NCBI GenBank assembly: GCA_030544235.1
Contig: CM060484.1
Coordinates: 21,542,531 to 21,606,530, forward strand
DNA: 64,000 nt
Origin: Lepturacanthus savala
Lineage: Eukaryota; Chordata; Actinopteri; Scombriformes; Trichiuridae
Direction: 5' to 3'
The position numbers and the translations under genes are program-made. Below, in pieces: positions 22,485 through 55,672 of this stretch. The number at the start of each line of letters is the position of its first letter. The first letter of the stretch is position 1. A model generated the notes under the pieces. The model was given only the letters and a program-made list of their open reading frames with translations, had not been told where the DNA came from and ran no database searches.

Positions 22485-25400
22485 ATGCTGGGAGTCTGAG
22501 TCTGAGTGTGTGAGTGGTTGTGGAGCATTTTCAGTGGTCAAACGAGTGAGGAAAGTTTGTGACACCTTGTTTCCAGTTTCTGCATGTTACTTGGTGGTTC
22601 TTTTTGAAAGGAGTGAATTAGTGGCGTTTGTGCAGTGAACCGTGGCGTCCCTCCCTGAGGAGGCCTCGCCTCCCATGTCCATCAGACCCGGGGTCAGACT
22701 AGTGGCTGACTTGGTACACTGCAGAACAGGTTCTCCTGGCTCGTGGAGATGAGATAGGACACAGAAACGTCACATATGGGTCCCGAATGAGCAAAGCCGT
22801 TGTGGGTTTTGTCTGGGAGTACTGATGCTTTTCTGTTTAGCTAGATGAAAGTTATGGCAGACAGGATGTGGTACTAACAGATTTCTTCCCAAATGTGGAC
22901 ATGTTTATCAGCTCAGTTATGAAAATTCGCAGAATGGTTGATTATGAACAACTGAACAGACAGGAGAGGTCTCGACTGAAGAAACTGTTGACTAAACTCA
23001 GAAAAGAAACATGAGAGAAGGTTTCTCTTAATGAAAAAAAAAATAAAAATGGAAGGTGTTTTTCTCTTGGAAGGGTTTCACTGCCCTCTCCTTTTTCTTT
23101 CTTGTCTGTACCTCACCAATAAAAAAGCTGTGGATAGGAAGTTTAAACATAAACAGAGGACGGGATAGAGATAGGGATAGGGGGGTTGGAGCTGTACAAT
23201 GCACTTCATAGTTGATAGAAACTCAGGGGAGCCTCACCCCATCATCCACCATACGTAATGTGAAGGGCGCAAGGTTGGATAGGATTTATATAAACCAAGC
23301 ACACAACAATAGGCCATCCATAGTCCATAATATCACCTGTTGGCTTCTCAGACTATCATTTGGTTATGGGGCATATTTCTTTGTTATTCCTTCATGAAAA
23401 AGCAAAAGGGACTTTGATTAAGACTAAAGTTTCCAAAATTAAAGACATTCCCTTTTTTATCAGAAGAGCACTGGTGGAAGAGTTGGTGGAAGAGAAACTA
23501 GTACTTTGGCCTGAGTTTCTATCTGTGTCTGTCTGTGCTGCAGTGGAGGAACGGGTGAAGGCAGGTAGAGCCCTTCTGTCTCTTAGAACACCAGTAATAC
23601 AGGACTTCCAAGAAGCTCCAAAGAAAGTCTTGTATTTGGTTTCAATGATGGTTCTAACCAGGGAATTACAAGCTAGTTTTCAGAAGTTGGGGTGGTTGAG
23701 TGTGTTGACTCCAGTTTCACATGTGGCACATATGAGTCACTGTTTCTTCTGTAACAATGAGAAGATTCTGCAGCAAATATGGCTCGGATGTCCAAGACTG
23801 AACCCTTTCTTCTATCTAAGTGGTTTAGAAGATTTGTTAGACGACAGTTTGTTTATATTTGGTCCTTATTACATAGCGGCACAGCATAACCATGTCTCTC
23901 TCTGGTCAACGTCCTCATTGGTCAAGCAAAAATGAGCATCTGGTTGAGTAGAAGAAACAAAATGAAAAGTCTGTGGTCTACTGAGACCACACTCATGTTC
24001 AGGGATTTAGTTGCCACTCCGCTGAAAGTTGAATTTGTGTATTACAGGATGATGTCTGAGGGAAGGGGAGTGTTTTATGTATTGTGGTCGAACAAACTCT
24101 TGTTCTTAACCTTTGAATCAATGTCTGTTCCTGCTGTTGTTTTCATAGTATATGTTGACTAATGTCTGTTGTTCATTAATATAAATAATAAAGTCTCTCT
24201 GCTGTCTCTCTCTGCTGTCTCTTTCTCTTTCTCTCTCAGCATGTGGTGTTCAGGCGTCAGATGAGAGTTGATTCTATCAGTGAGTGGGAGCCTCCGGAGG
24301 TAAAAGCTGCTTAATCTCCACAGTAAAACATGTTAATGATTATATATATTTATATATTTAAATTAATTATCCTTGTTGTGGTCAGGTGATTGACAGGTAC
24401 GTGTCAGGTGGGATGTGCGGCTACGACAGAGAGGGAAGTCCAATCTGGTATGATGTCATCGGCCCCCTGGATCCTAAAGGTCTGTTGCTATCGGCGACCA
24501 AACAGGATTTTCTGAAGACCAAGATCAGAGACACAGAGATGCTGCAGAGAGAGTGTCGCAGGCAGACTGAGAAGGTGTCTCACTTCCTTTCCTCATCTCC
24601 TCTCATCACTTCCTTTCTTCATTGCTTTTCTTCATTTTCACTCACCCTGTTTCCTTTCATCTCATGTTTCCTGTTGTTTCCTGTTTTTTTTCCTCTAGTT
24701 TGCTGTGTATTTCCTAATGTTTCCTGGTGTTTCCTGTGTGTTTCGATGTTTCCTGTAGTTTCCTGTTGTTTCCTGTAGTTTCCTGATGTTTCCTGTGTGT
24801 TTCAATGTTTCCTTTAGTTTCCTGTTGTTTCCTGTAGTTTCCTGATGTTTCCCAGTGTTTCCTGTGTGTTTCGATATTTCCTGTTGTTTCCTGTTGTTTC
24901 CCATGTGTTTCCTGTTGTTTCCTGATGTTTCCCATGTGTTTCCTAGTGTATCCTGCTGTTTCCTGATGTTTCCCATGTGTTTCCTAGTGTTTCCTGCGGT
25001 TTCCCATGTGTTTCCTGCTGTTTTCTGTTGTTTCCTAATATTTCCTGTGTATCCGCAGCTGGGCAGAAACATCGAAGCCATCTCCCTGATCTATGACTGT
25101 GAAGGCCTGGGGCTGAAACATGTGTGGAAACCAGCTGTGGAAGCATACGGGGAGGTTTGTCTGTCACTGTCACAACTGTCACTTGATTCTCGGTGCATCC
25201 ATCACTTCCTCTGACTGTCTCTCTGCTTCCTGTAGATTCTCACCATGTTTGAAGAAAACTACCCAGAAGGGCTGAAGAGGGTTTTTATTGTCAAAGGTAG
25301 CTCAGCAACATCTGGACATTTGTCTGTCAGCTGCTGTTTAATCTGACATCTGGAATAATTTTTCTGTTGTTGCCGCAGCTCCTAAAATGTTCCCGATGGC

Positions 25401-28400
25401 CTATAACCTCATCAAACACTTCCTCTGTGAGGAGACGCGGCACAAGATTTTTGTTTTAGGAAGTAAGACGACTTTTTACTTTTCAGAATAATTTCATTAA
25501 ACTCAACAAACATCTGCAGCTCAAATTCTCTCCTCCCAACTGTGATTTTATGTTTAAATTTATGAATCTCATGTAAAATATGATATGTATAATCAGATAT
25601 TTGATATCAAATGTATTTCAAAAATGTTCTTTTAACTAAATAACATGTTATACTAGGACGTTATACTAGAATAGTATAATGTAACCTATACTACTTTACT
25701 TTTATATCATGTTTTGTTATTATATCAATGTATTACATGAGATCATATAATTTTTTTAAAAATAATTTATGAATTATTAATTAACACTTTATTACACACA
25801 CAGTGTATACTTCCTACTCTCATATATCTAGTAAATTATAAATAATAATAATCACAGGTTCATGCTTCATCACCTGCTTGTTTACCGTTCATATTCCTGA
25901 CTTATTTGTTTTTTTTCTAACAAGCATGTTTAGTTTTTACTTGTTGTATTGTTTCCTGCCTCACTGTATTTTATTGTGTAATATTTAGCTGAATTAACAT
26001 GTGTCTCCTGCTGTTTGCAGGTAACTGGCAGGAAGAGTTAAGGAAACACATCGACCCGGAGCAGCTTCCCGTGGCCTATGGCGGGACTCTGACAGACCCT
26101 GACGGGGACCCACGCTGCCGGACCATGGTAAGACCTGAATATGAAGAGTCCTGATGTCGGCCTGAATCAGGACACATCATCATGACGTGTGTACCTGTGT
26201 GTTTGTTTTAGATCAAATACGGCGGCACAGTGCCCAGGTCCTACTACGTCCGGGATTCTGTGAAGGTCCAGTACGACAGCATTGTGACCATCAGCCGCGG
26301 CGCCGTCTACCAGCTGGAATATGATGTTCCTGCAGCCAGCAGCCTGCTGAGGTAACAAATCATACAACTTTTCCTGTTTGTATTTTATTCCGTCCTGTGT
26401 AAACATCATCTACTGCACACCTGCCCTTCCTGGAAGAAGGATCCCTCCTTTGTTACTATTCCTGAGGGTTCTTCCTCGCCAAGATTTATTGCCCACCTCA
26501 CTTTCTCACATGGATAAATAATAAATAAATTTTAAACAAATTTTTCAAAGAAACATCTCCAGTAAGCACACACCTGAGAAGAGCAAAATGCTCCAATCAC
26601 AGAAATTAAGCAGGAGCAAAGACTTTCAAACCCCCAAAACAACTCAAACTGCAAATTCACTCCACAGTCCACTCCAACTGATCCATCTTAAAGGTCCAGT
26701 GAGTCGAATTAACAGCTTCTGCAGAAGGGTAATATTCATAATTGTGTTTTAATCAATAAATAATTCAATCAAATTAAGAATTTTTGTTTATTACCTAGTT
26801 TGAGATACGGCTGCTCGATTGTGAAAAAAAATTATTGAAATCACGATAATTCAAATGATTAAGTTTTAGTCGCACAATGCATTTATTCAGCATGAATGAC
26901 TTTGTGCTTTTGTTTGTAATGGTTCAATAGATTTGTTCTGTTGCAGAGAGTCATGGATTTCACTGTATAGCAAATCTTGCATGTTATCATGTGCTTCTGC
27001 TCCTTCTATGATTCTTGGAACCCTGAATGTTTCCATGTAAACTAACTTTTCCAACCCTTTTTCTCAACCAAACAACTCTGCCCTCCCTCTGCCATTTCAC
27101 TCTCATGTGCCTGCTCTCTCTCATTCTCACGCTGTAAGAATGTATATTGTGCATGTGCGTCTCTTTAAAAAACTGTGTAATATTTTCAACTCAGTTATAT
27201 GAGTTTGAAGATCGCTTGACAGAGGAAGCAGGTCTTCAGGTTTGTTGTAATATGTAAACCAGGGGCGCAGATAGGATTTTGGAACTGAGGGGGACCAGAT
27301 ACATACACACACGCACACGTGTGTGCATGTATATGTGTACTGAAGCTCCAATATACATTCCAATTATGAGTTTTCTAACTAAATGAGCAGTGGCAATCAA
27401 CATTATTATATAACATTATACATAAAAAATAAGACATTATAGATATTCACCTACAGCCTAGAATGCTGGTATTTTACATTTAGCCTACCCGAACCCCAAA
27501 TGCCTTTATATTATTATATTATATTATTATAGGACCACACATGGGTCAAGATGATGTGTTATTGGAAGTCGGAACTCGGAGCTCTGAACAACATAACATC
27601 AGAACTGAGCGCTTCCCAGCCTAAAAACTGGGACATTATGGAATACAGAATAAAAGAGAAAGGATATTAATGGACTGAAAGGAAAACCCCAACGTTTGTA
27701 CTTGTATAGATGCTTCTCTGACTTCAAACTTCCGATTTACGAGTACAACTGAATGCACCTCGTTGCAGAAACACCATGGCGATCAGTTTCTCCTTTATTT
27801 AACCTGTTTGTCAACTTATGTAGGGACAGTGTGGGAGCGGGGGACAGATTGGTGTCACTATATATATGCAGGGGACATGTCCCCCGTGTCCCCCATGCTA
27901 TCTGCGCCCATGATGTAAACTCACCACTAGACGGAGTAAGAAACAACACTGTACCTTTAAGTGTGAAAACAACACTAACACTAAGATATTTAAACTCCAT
28001 AAATCAACACATGAATTATATGAACAAATACAGCTGTAGATATGACATTTGTTGATAATTTATATAAAAAAGTGTCAAAAGAAGAAGAAATGATTCAGTA
28101 AGTTTGGTGGGTGGTGTAAAGTTAATCATAAAATTCCACTAATATGCTTTGATTTACTGTAAGGTGTTTTATTATGTCTAAAACATTAGTATGAACATAA
28201 TATTATTAGTATTACATAATACAATCGTATTACATATAATACATGAGGTGTGAACTAAAATAATATTAGAAGCATTAGACTATACAAACATTGAATAAAA
28301 TTAAATGTTGAGCTAACTACTTTTTATCTTTATGAGTTCACATTTCTCACACTGTTTACAGTTTGGTCAAAGCTCTGCCTCCTTTTTAACCAGGTGGCAA

Positions 28401-29120
28401 TTCACCAGTGACGGAGCAGATATCGGATTTGGAGTTTACAGACGGACCGACAAGGCTGAAGCCAAGAAAGTGTCTGACATGCTGCAGGTTCTGCCCAGTG
28501 AGCGATACAATGCCCACCTGGTTCCTGAGGATGGTTGTCTTACCTGTGTCGAGCCGGGAATTTGTGAGTGATGCACGCCACCACACTTAAAGGGACAGGG
28601 ACACTTAAAGGGACACACACTAATTCCCTTAAAGGGACAGTAACTACACACTGCTTCACTTAAAGGGATAGTATCCATACGCCAATTCCCTTAAAGAGAC
28701 AGTAACCATACAGAGGTGTAGTTAAAGGGACAGTAACCACACAGTACTGCACTTAAAGGGCCAGTACCCCCCCCCCCCCCACCGCTTCACTTAAAGGGGC
28801 AGTAACCACACACAGCTGCAGTTAAAGAGTCAGTAACTTCAGTCTGTTTGTAATTGTCTCTTTGTGTTTCTGCTAAATTAGGCTAACTTTTTATTCACAG
28901 TACCGACATTACCGAGGCTATGTCTGTGTCCTTTATGAATCCTGCAGGATGCTAACCTCTAACAGCGTCCACTCTGCTTCTTTTTGGTGCAGATGTGCTG
29001 TGTTTTGACAACAGCTACAGCTTCCTTCAGTCCAAGAAGGTTAGTTACAAAGTGGAGGTTCTTCCTCCCCTAGAAGCACCAAAGCAGAGTCCACGAAGCA
29101 GAGGGGGGAGACTGCAGTGA
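19579..29120 (+). CDS. sec14l2: SEC14-like lipid-binding protein (SEC14L2/3/4 group), 402 aa, 12 exons
   Basis: Cytosolic carrier of hydrophobic lipids (tocopherol, squalene, phosphoinositides in the family). Exons: 19579-19632, 20200-20275, 21907-21950, 24240-24299, 24386-24574, 25059-25154, 25236-25296, 25379-25462, 26021-26127, 26212-26351, 28394-28563, 28993-29120 (TGA). Phases join without a stop to give 402 residues; human SEC14L2 has 403. The N-terminus MSGRVGDLSEKQ is diagnostic of this subfamily. CRAL-TRIO N-terminal helices cover about 10-60 (LLRWLRARSFNVQKAEAM), the lipid-binding CRAL-TRIO domain about 76-245 (YVSGGMCGYDREGSPIWYD, IYDCEGLGLKH, FEENYPEG), and a GOLD beta-sandwich about 250-390 (WQFTSDGADIGFGVY, YSFLQSKKVSYKVEVL). 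A 5' UTR intron is likely because TTTCTGTTTCAG sits just before the ATG. I cannot decide which SEC14L2/3/4 name the species uses, so the symbol is approximate. Confidence 0.88.
21971..22056. repeat. (AC)n microsatellite
   Basis: About 40 AC units, interrupted once by AT, starting 20 bp after the donor of exon 21907-21950. Confidence 0.95.
22057..22258 (+). repeat. Short dispersed fish repeat, tail copy 1
   Basis: Landmarks are CTTCCTCCCACAGTCC, CATGCTGAGGTTAATTGGAG, TGGCGACCATCTGGGGTGTA, GGGATAGGCTCCAGC, CCCTAATGAGGAATAAG and a GGTATAGAAAATGA end. The same order recurs at 37630-37880 and, more diverged, at 37890-38095. The family has a GAGGATAAGCGGTATAGAAAATGG-like tail that is extremely common in fish genomes. 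The adjoining (AC)n may have grown at its head. Confidence 0.75.
22430..22482. repeat. (TC)n microsatellite
   Basis: CTGTCTCTCTGTCTCTCTCTG grades into pure TC repeats, in intron 3 of the SEC14-like gene. Confidence 0.85.
22640..24175 (+). mobile_element. Tx1-like (L1-clade) LINE remnant with internal deletion
   Basis: 22841-23014 is the end of an ORF1 (FFPNVDMFISSVMKIRRM, then a basic RLKKLLTKLRKET tail and TGA). About 23212-23400 reads like the end of the APE endonuclease (ARLDRIYINQAHNNRPS, then SIVHNIT). From 23360 the frame jumps to the RT C-terminal region, with a zinc-knuckle-like HCFFCNNEKILQQIWLGCPRL and the LFIFGPYY motif, and near 23932 a second frameshift leads into IWLSRRNKM and EFVYYRMM. 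The catalytic RT core is missing, so the copy is an internally deleted, dead element in intron 3 of the SEC14-like gene, same strand. Clade assignment is by resemblance only. Confidence 0.65.
24650..25050 (+). repeat. Minisatellite of a ~10-bp TTTCCTGTTG unit filling an intron
   Basis: About 35-40 diverged copies of TTTCCTGTTG / TTTCCTGATG / TTTCCCATGTG occupy nearly the whole intron between exons 24386-24574 and 25059-25154, up to the acceptor ATCCGCAG. Both strands stay open over it, creating spurious ORFs rich in GNxRKQQET (minus) or VFPxVSCCFL (plus). Confidence 0.92.
26690..26735. repeat. Possible TTAAAGGTCCAGTG-type fish repeat fragment
   Basis: TTAAAGGTCCAGTGAGTCGAATT resembles a very common fish repeat start. 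Only a short stretch is recognisable. Confidence 0.3.
27260..27912. mobile_element. hAT-type non-autonomous element (653 bp) with 8-bp target duplication
   Basis: The ends are inverted copies (CAGGGGCGCAGATAGGAT at left, GCTATCTGCGCCCATG at right). They are flanked by a perfect 8-bp direct repeat ATGTAAAC at 27252-27259 and 27913-27920, the hAT signature. A second internal pair (GGGGGACC near 27288, GGGGACATGTCCCCCGTGTCCCCC near 27870) lies close to the ends. No transposase is present. It lies in the intron before exon 28394-28563 of the SEC14-like gene. Confidence 0.85.
28582..28838. repeat. TTAAAGGGACAGTAACC minisatellite
   Basis: At least nine diverged copies of a CACTTAAAGGGACAGTAACCACA-like motif, alternating with CACTGCTTCAC or CCAATTCCC spacers at about 35-40 bp spacing, plus a C13 run near 28770. 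The array starts about 18 bp after the donor of exon 28394-28563. Confidence 0.85.
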
Positions 29121-29993
29121 CGATGTCCATGATGTTCACTGACCTGCAATCAGTCAATCACAAACAAATCAATGCAATTATATCAGTGTATGAAGCTATT
29201 CAAAACCACATCAAACATTTCTGATGAATTTACTTGCTCGTTAAAGATTCACAGTATGACAATTCAAGAAAACAACAACAAACTTGTTCTGGCAGCATCT
29301 CACACTAGAAAATGTATAAGGTCATCAACATGTTTTTTCTAATTGAACTTTGAGTGTCTCCCCATGCAGCTTCGACTCAAATTAAACTCATTTATCAGCT
29401 GGAACAAAAGCCTCCAGCTCTGTTGAAAACTAGAACTATTTGTTTGTGAGAAGGAAACAGGGACACATGCAAGATGTGGATCAGACCGACGTGTTTGAAC
29501 TGCAATGATCGGTCGATTAACAGGAGATGAATCAATAGATATTTCAATGATCACTGAATGAATGAAATGTTTAGTTCAAATATGTTACATAAAACAAATA
29601 ATGTAAATGGACATCTAAAACCAAATATTAAATAAATGATAAACATAAATAAATAGATATGTTCATGCACATCAAATATCACATTTATTAGGGTCAATAA
29701 AATGAATGGGTTAACACAATCCGTCCTCATACATGGTACCTCTTTATAAAAGAATTATGTGCAACTTTTTAAACTCATTCTATTTTTTATTATTTAAGAA
29801 AAAATGCCAAAACTATGCGTTTCAGCTACTTTTCTTCATCATGTATGATGATAAACGGAATATCTTTGGCTTTTGTATTGTTAGGAGAAAAAAGACATGT
29901 TCATGCAGAATTTGTCACTATTTTCAGGAAAATGACATCAAATGAAACAAAACAGAAAATTTGCTGCTGAAAATGATCTTTATTGTTAGTATG
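29121..29993 (+). other. 3' UTR of the SEC14-like gene
   Basis: No gene seen. AT-rich sequence with an AATAAA at 29631-29636, a plausible polyadenylation site. A hAT insertion begins at 29994. Confidence 0.45.
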
Positions 29994-31479
29994 CAGGGCC
30001 GCTGCTAAGGTTTTGGAGGCCCTAAGCTCAGCTTGTAGGGAGCCCCCCCCCCTGCCAAGCTCCTGGAAGCTCACGAAATTTACAGTTGAAAATAAGTCTT
30101 ATATAGACATGTAGATATCAAACAATTAACTTTTATTATACAATAATATACTGTATGTTAAATAATAAATCAGAGAGAGCAACAACACAATAACAAATAA
30201 ATAAAACAACTGCAACCAAGGGAAGGCTTTCAGTTGTGGGTGTCTCTTCTAAGGTGACTGTTGTTGTTTGTGGCTGTTTACTTGAACCTTCAGACACGTT
30301 GGATGGTTGTTGGCTGCTTATTGCACTGCTTGTTGATGGTTCATCATCTGGTTCATCTTCTTGCTGATGTGGTGGTCGGTGTATGTATTTGAGTATTGAC
30401 CCTATGAATATGATTTAAATGAAAAAATATCTCATTAGTAAAACTTGAATAAAAATACCCAAACCAAAAATATCACTTCATTATATTATGCTATCTAGTA
30501 GCCTTTGTATTTCACAATGATAGGAGATAGAACCCTTATATGACATTAATATGGGAGGACAAAATCAAATACCTTAAAAATTAACATATTCTAATCCTAC
30601 ACATTAAACAAAACAATAGTGGCATTTTGTGAATGATAAAGATGGCCAAACATGTTTTTGCACTACACATGACTTTAACTTCTACAACACTGTGGCCAGA
30701 TGTAAAATCCCCCAACCACCGCCCCCTCCCCTCCTCCTCCTCACTACCAGGACAGACTGGGAGTTATACCCAACGATCCCTGGAGCAGAGAAAAGATGCT
30801 ACAGCTGAATTTTATTCTCTGTCCAATCCTGTTTACAGTTGGGCTAACCTAGCCTAGCTTGTTTATCACGTAACGCTGTGTTAGCAAAACAAACAAACAC
30901 GGTATAACACGGACTTACCTGAAAGGGATGCGAGTTTGTCGTCTTCCTCTTTTTTCCTGTTTAGCTTTTCAGCTCCAGATTCATGGTGTTTCTTGGATGA
31001 CATTCTCTCATTTCAATTGTCGGCGTTTTTAACTGAAGAAAACTGCTCATTAAAGCCGTTTCAGAGCGTAGTAAGAAAAGTGGCTCCGAAGCTTTGTGCC
31101 GTCGTGAACGATCCGACTCGACTCTTTGAAGTGACAGATAGGAGCCGGCTCCTCATTGGGAGCAACGGAGGAGCCGAACGAGCCGACTCGTATTAGCGAG
31201 CTGAGCCAAAAGATCCGACTCTCCAAACAGAGACGGAATTCCCATCACTCGCTGTACCATTTCCAAAGGACTTGCGGGGGTCTTTTTATTACGCAATAAA
31301 TAACTTTACCGATTACAGTGATGATATACAAAACTCCCGTAGAACTAATTAATATTTTAGCTATTTATTAGTGTAATAATTATTACCTTTTTTTCCCAAT
31401 CTTAATTTTGGAGGCCCCCCTCCACTAGTTGGGGCCCTACGCTGGCTGCGTAGTCTGCGTGTACGGAGCGGCGGGCCTG
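29994..31479 (-). mobile_element. hAT deletion derivative (1486 bp) keeping transposase 5' exons
   Basis: Ends CAGGGCCGCTGCTAAGG and GAGCGGCGGGCCTG are imperfect inverted repeats flanked by a perfect 8-bp duplication TTAGTATG (29986-29993 and 31480-31487). On the minus strand an ATG at about 31003 opens MSSKKHHESGAEK..., a lysine/glutamate-rich start ending at a clean GTAAGT donor near 30915. After a TTCATAG acceptor, a second exon (about 30200-30400) begins GSILKYIHRP and is Ser/Gln/Thr-rich. This is how TTF/DUF4371-type hAT transposases begin. The catalytic remainder is missing. The interior also has a GAGCCGGCTCC/GATCCGACTC-rich stretch near 31100-31230. Confidence 0.78.
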
Positions 31480-31487
31480 TTAGTATG

Positions 31488-33358
31488 ATTATAACTGATG
31501 TACGATAATAATAATTAGTTGTAAATGAAGGATGTTGATAATGATTTTTTTCATCTAAATACGGATTGAAATTAGTATAAAGTCATTGACAGGATTTAAA
31601 TGTCATGTAAAGTAATTTATTTTTAATCAGTCAGTTACATATTAGTTGTTTAAAGGCAGTAATTGTGTTTTGAAAAAAAAGCTGATTGTAATTATTGATT
31701 GTTAATATTTTAACAAAGATTATTTTCTTTTATGTCATCAAAACCAGTAATTTAATTCTTTTAACTTCCTTGAAATGTTTACTGCATCACACTGTTCACC
31801 GTTTATAAACTTAAACTAATATGAAGTGTTTGTCCACTTGGTGGAGCTATGAGCAAAGACTAAAGATGCAGACTGTTACATAACAGCTGACCATCAGAAA
31901 AAATGTTCAGTGTGTTAAATTCAAGATAAAATGTTTAACACCAATTTATAAAGCAATAAGCATTCTTCTATATAGATGAGATATTATTATTATTTTTTAT
32001 TATAATTATATTACAGGTATCTGCAGAGCGGCATCTCTGACAGTTGCTGGTTTCTCTGCAGGTTTATGTTTCTGCTGCATCATCATCTATCAGCCAATAA
32101 AGGAAGGTTTTATTGCCTCATCACTGCTGTTTCTGTTTCCAATTTCAATGATTCAATTTTCATGATTCAACTTTTACTGGTTTGAATTCCTGTGATAACA
32201 TCAACCTGCTAAGAGACAGATGTGGAAATTTCTCCTGAGCCATAATCTGCTATATTTACTGTATTATTGTATTTTTTAATAACATACACTGTCCCTATTG
32301 CTAAATAAATACTACAGTTGTGTATATATATAATATATACTTTTATTATTGATTTTATTTTGATATATGTTCTAAGGAGATGTTTGTCTGTATCTGAAAC
32401 TTGTGTTCTCTATCTTGGCTTAGACACAAAATAGTTTTACTGAAAAAAAAATCCATGGAGAAAATAGTTTGTCTGCATCCAGCATCCTGAGCCGGGATCA
32501 GTGCCAGAGCGGGATGCTGCAGGAGGAGGAGAAGGAGGGGGCACAGGCCTTTACATAACAACAGCTGTAATATTAAGAAACCGCTGTGAGCAGCAGCAGC
32601 TCCCGTGTGCCGCATTGCTCCGAGTCTGTCAGAGAATAATAAGGAGAAGGAGGATGAGGAGGAGGGGGAGGAGGTGGGGAAGAAGCAGGGTGGCTGATGC
32701 ATATTTTGCAGACTCTATGTATGAGTGAAGGTGCTGCAGTCGGTGTCAGAAGTAGAGTGAACTGGATGTGTGTGTGTGTGTCGTGGTGGAATGTGCCTAA
32801 TTACATTTACTAAAAAACGGTAATACTGTCAGTATATTTTGAGGTATTTGTACTTTCCATTTTCTGCTGCTTTAAACTTCACTGTTCTACATTTCAGATG
32901 AAATACTGCTCTTTCTTTACCACTGATCAGCTCATCACCGTTTCATATATAAAACACACAATCTCTTTATCAAATAAACAAACTGTTCCAGGCGACACAG
33001 TGCAGCAGTGGTTAGTACTGTTGCCTCATAGCATGAAGGTTGCAGGCTCAAGACCTTTCTATGTGGAGTTTGCATACATTTTATATAGTGTTCAATAAAA
33101 CCCTAGGGGCCAGTTTACAATTTATAATAATAGTATTACTGCTGATACTTAAGATTTTGAATGAAAGACTCACTTGGAACAGACACAAATGCAAAAACGT
33201 GTGTGTATAACGTCCACCTGTTCTCTGCCCGGTAGGCGGTGTTACCAGAGAGGTGTGTGAGGGGCGGGGATGTGCGTGTGTGTGTGAGTGTGTGTGGGCG
33301 GGGCCGCTGGACATGAGTAAATGACGTCAGCCCGCAGGTCGCCAGCAGTGAAACAAAC
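31488..33358. other. Intergenic region upstream of cnnm4
   Basis: No gene supported. AT-rich sequence with an AATAAA at 32096-32101, a purine-rich AGGAGGA stretch at about 32518-32690, a SINE-like head at 32990-33085 and, from about 33235, rising CpG content leading into cnnm4 exon 1. Confidence 0.5.
32990..33085 (+). repeat. Head fragment of a tRNA-like short fish repeat
   Basis: GGCGACACAGTGCAGCAG, GTGGTTAGTACTGTTGCCTCA, GGCTCAAGACC and TGTGGAGTTTGCAT are in the usual order of a common fish repeat. The GTGGTTAG and GGCTCAAGACC blocks resemble Pol III A and B boxes. The tail module seen at 22057-22258 and 37630-37880 normally follows this head, but it is missing here. Confidence 0.6.
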
Positions 33359-55549
<22,191 letters not shown>

Positions 55550-55617
55550 CACACACAATGACCTGTTCCTGTCTGCTCATTGTCTTATGGTGTGTTCTGT
55601 AGACATCTGAGGATCAG

Positions 55618-55672
55618 CTCCTCCTCCTCCTTCCTCTTCCTCCTCCTAATTCTCTTCCTCCTCCTACTCCTG
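55618..55672. repeat. CCT-rich polypyrimidine tract in the cnnm4 3' UTR
   Basis: Repeated CTCCTCCTCCTTCCTCTTCC units about 70 bp after the stop codon. Confidence 0.8.

Noticed and set aside
24695..25182. Minus-strand ORFs rich in GNTRKHMGN repeats
   Set aside because: They are translations of the TTTCCTGTTG minisatellite in an intron; periodic peptide sequence follows from the DNA repeat.
32990..33085. A tRNA gene
   Set aside because: A- and B-box-like words are present but no cloverleaf or anticodon arm forms; it is the head of a dispersed repeat.
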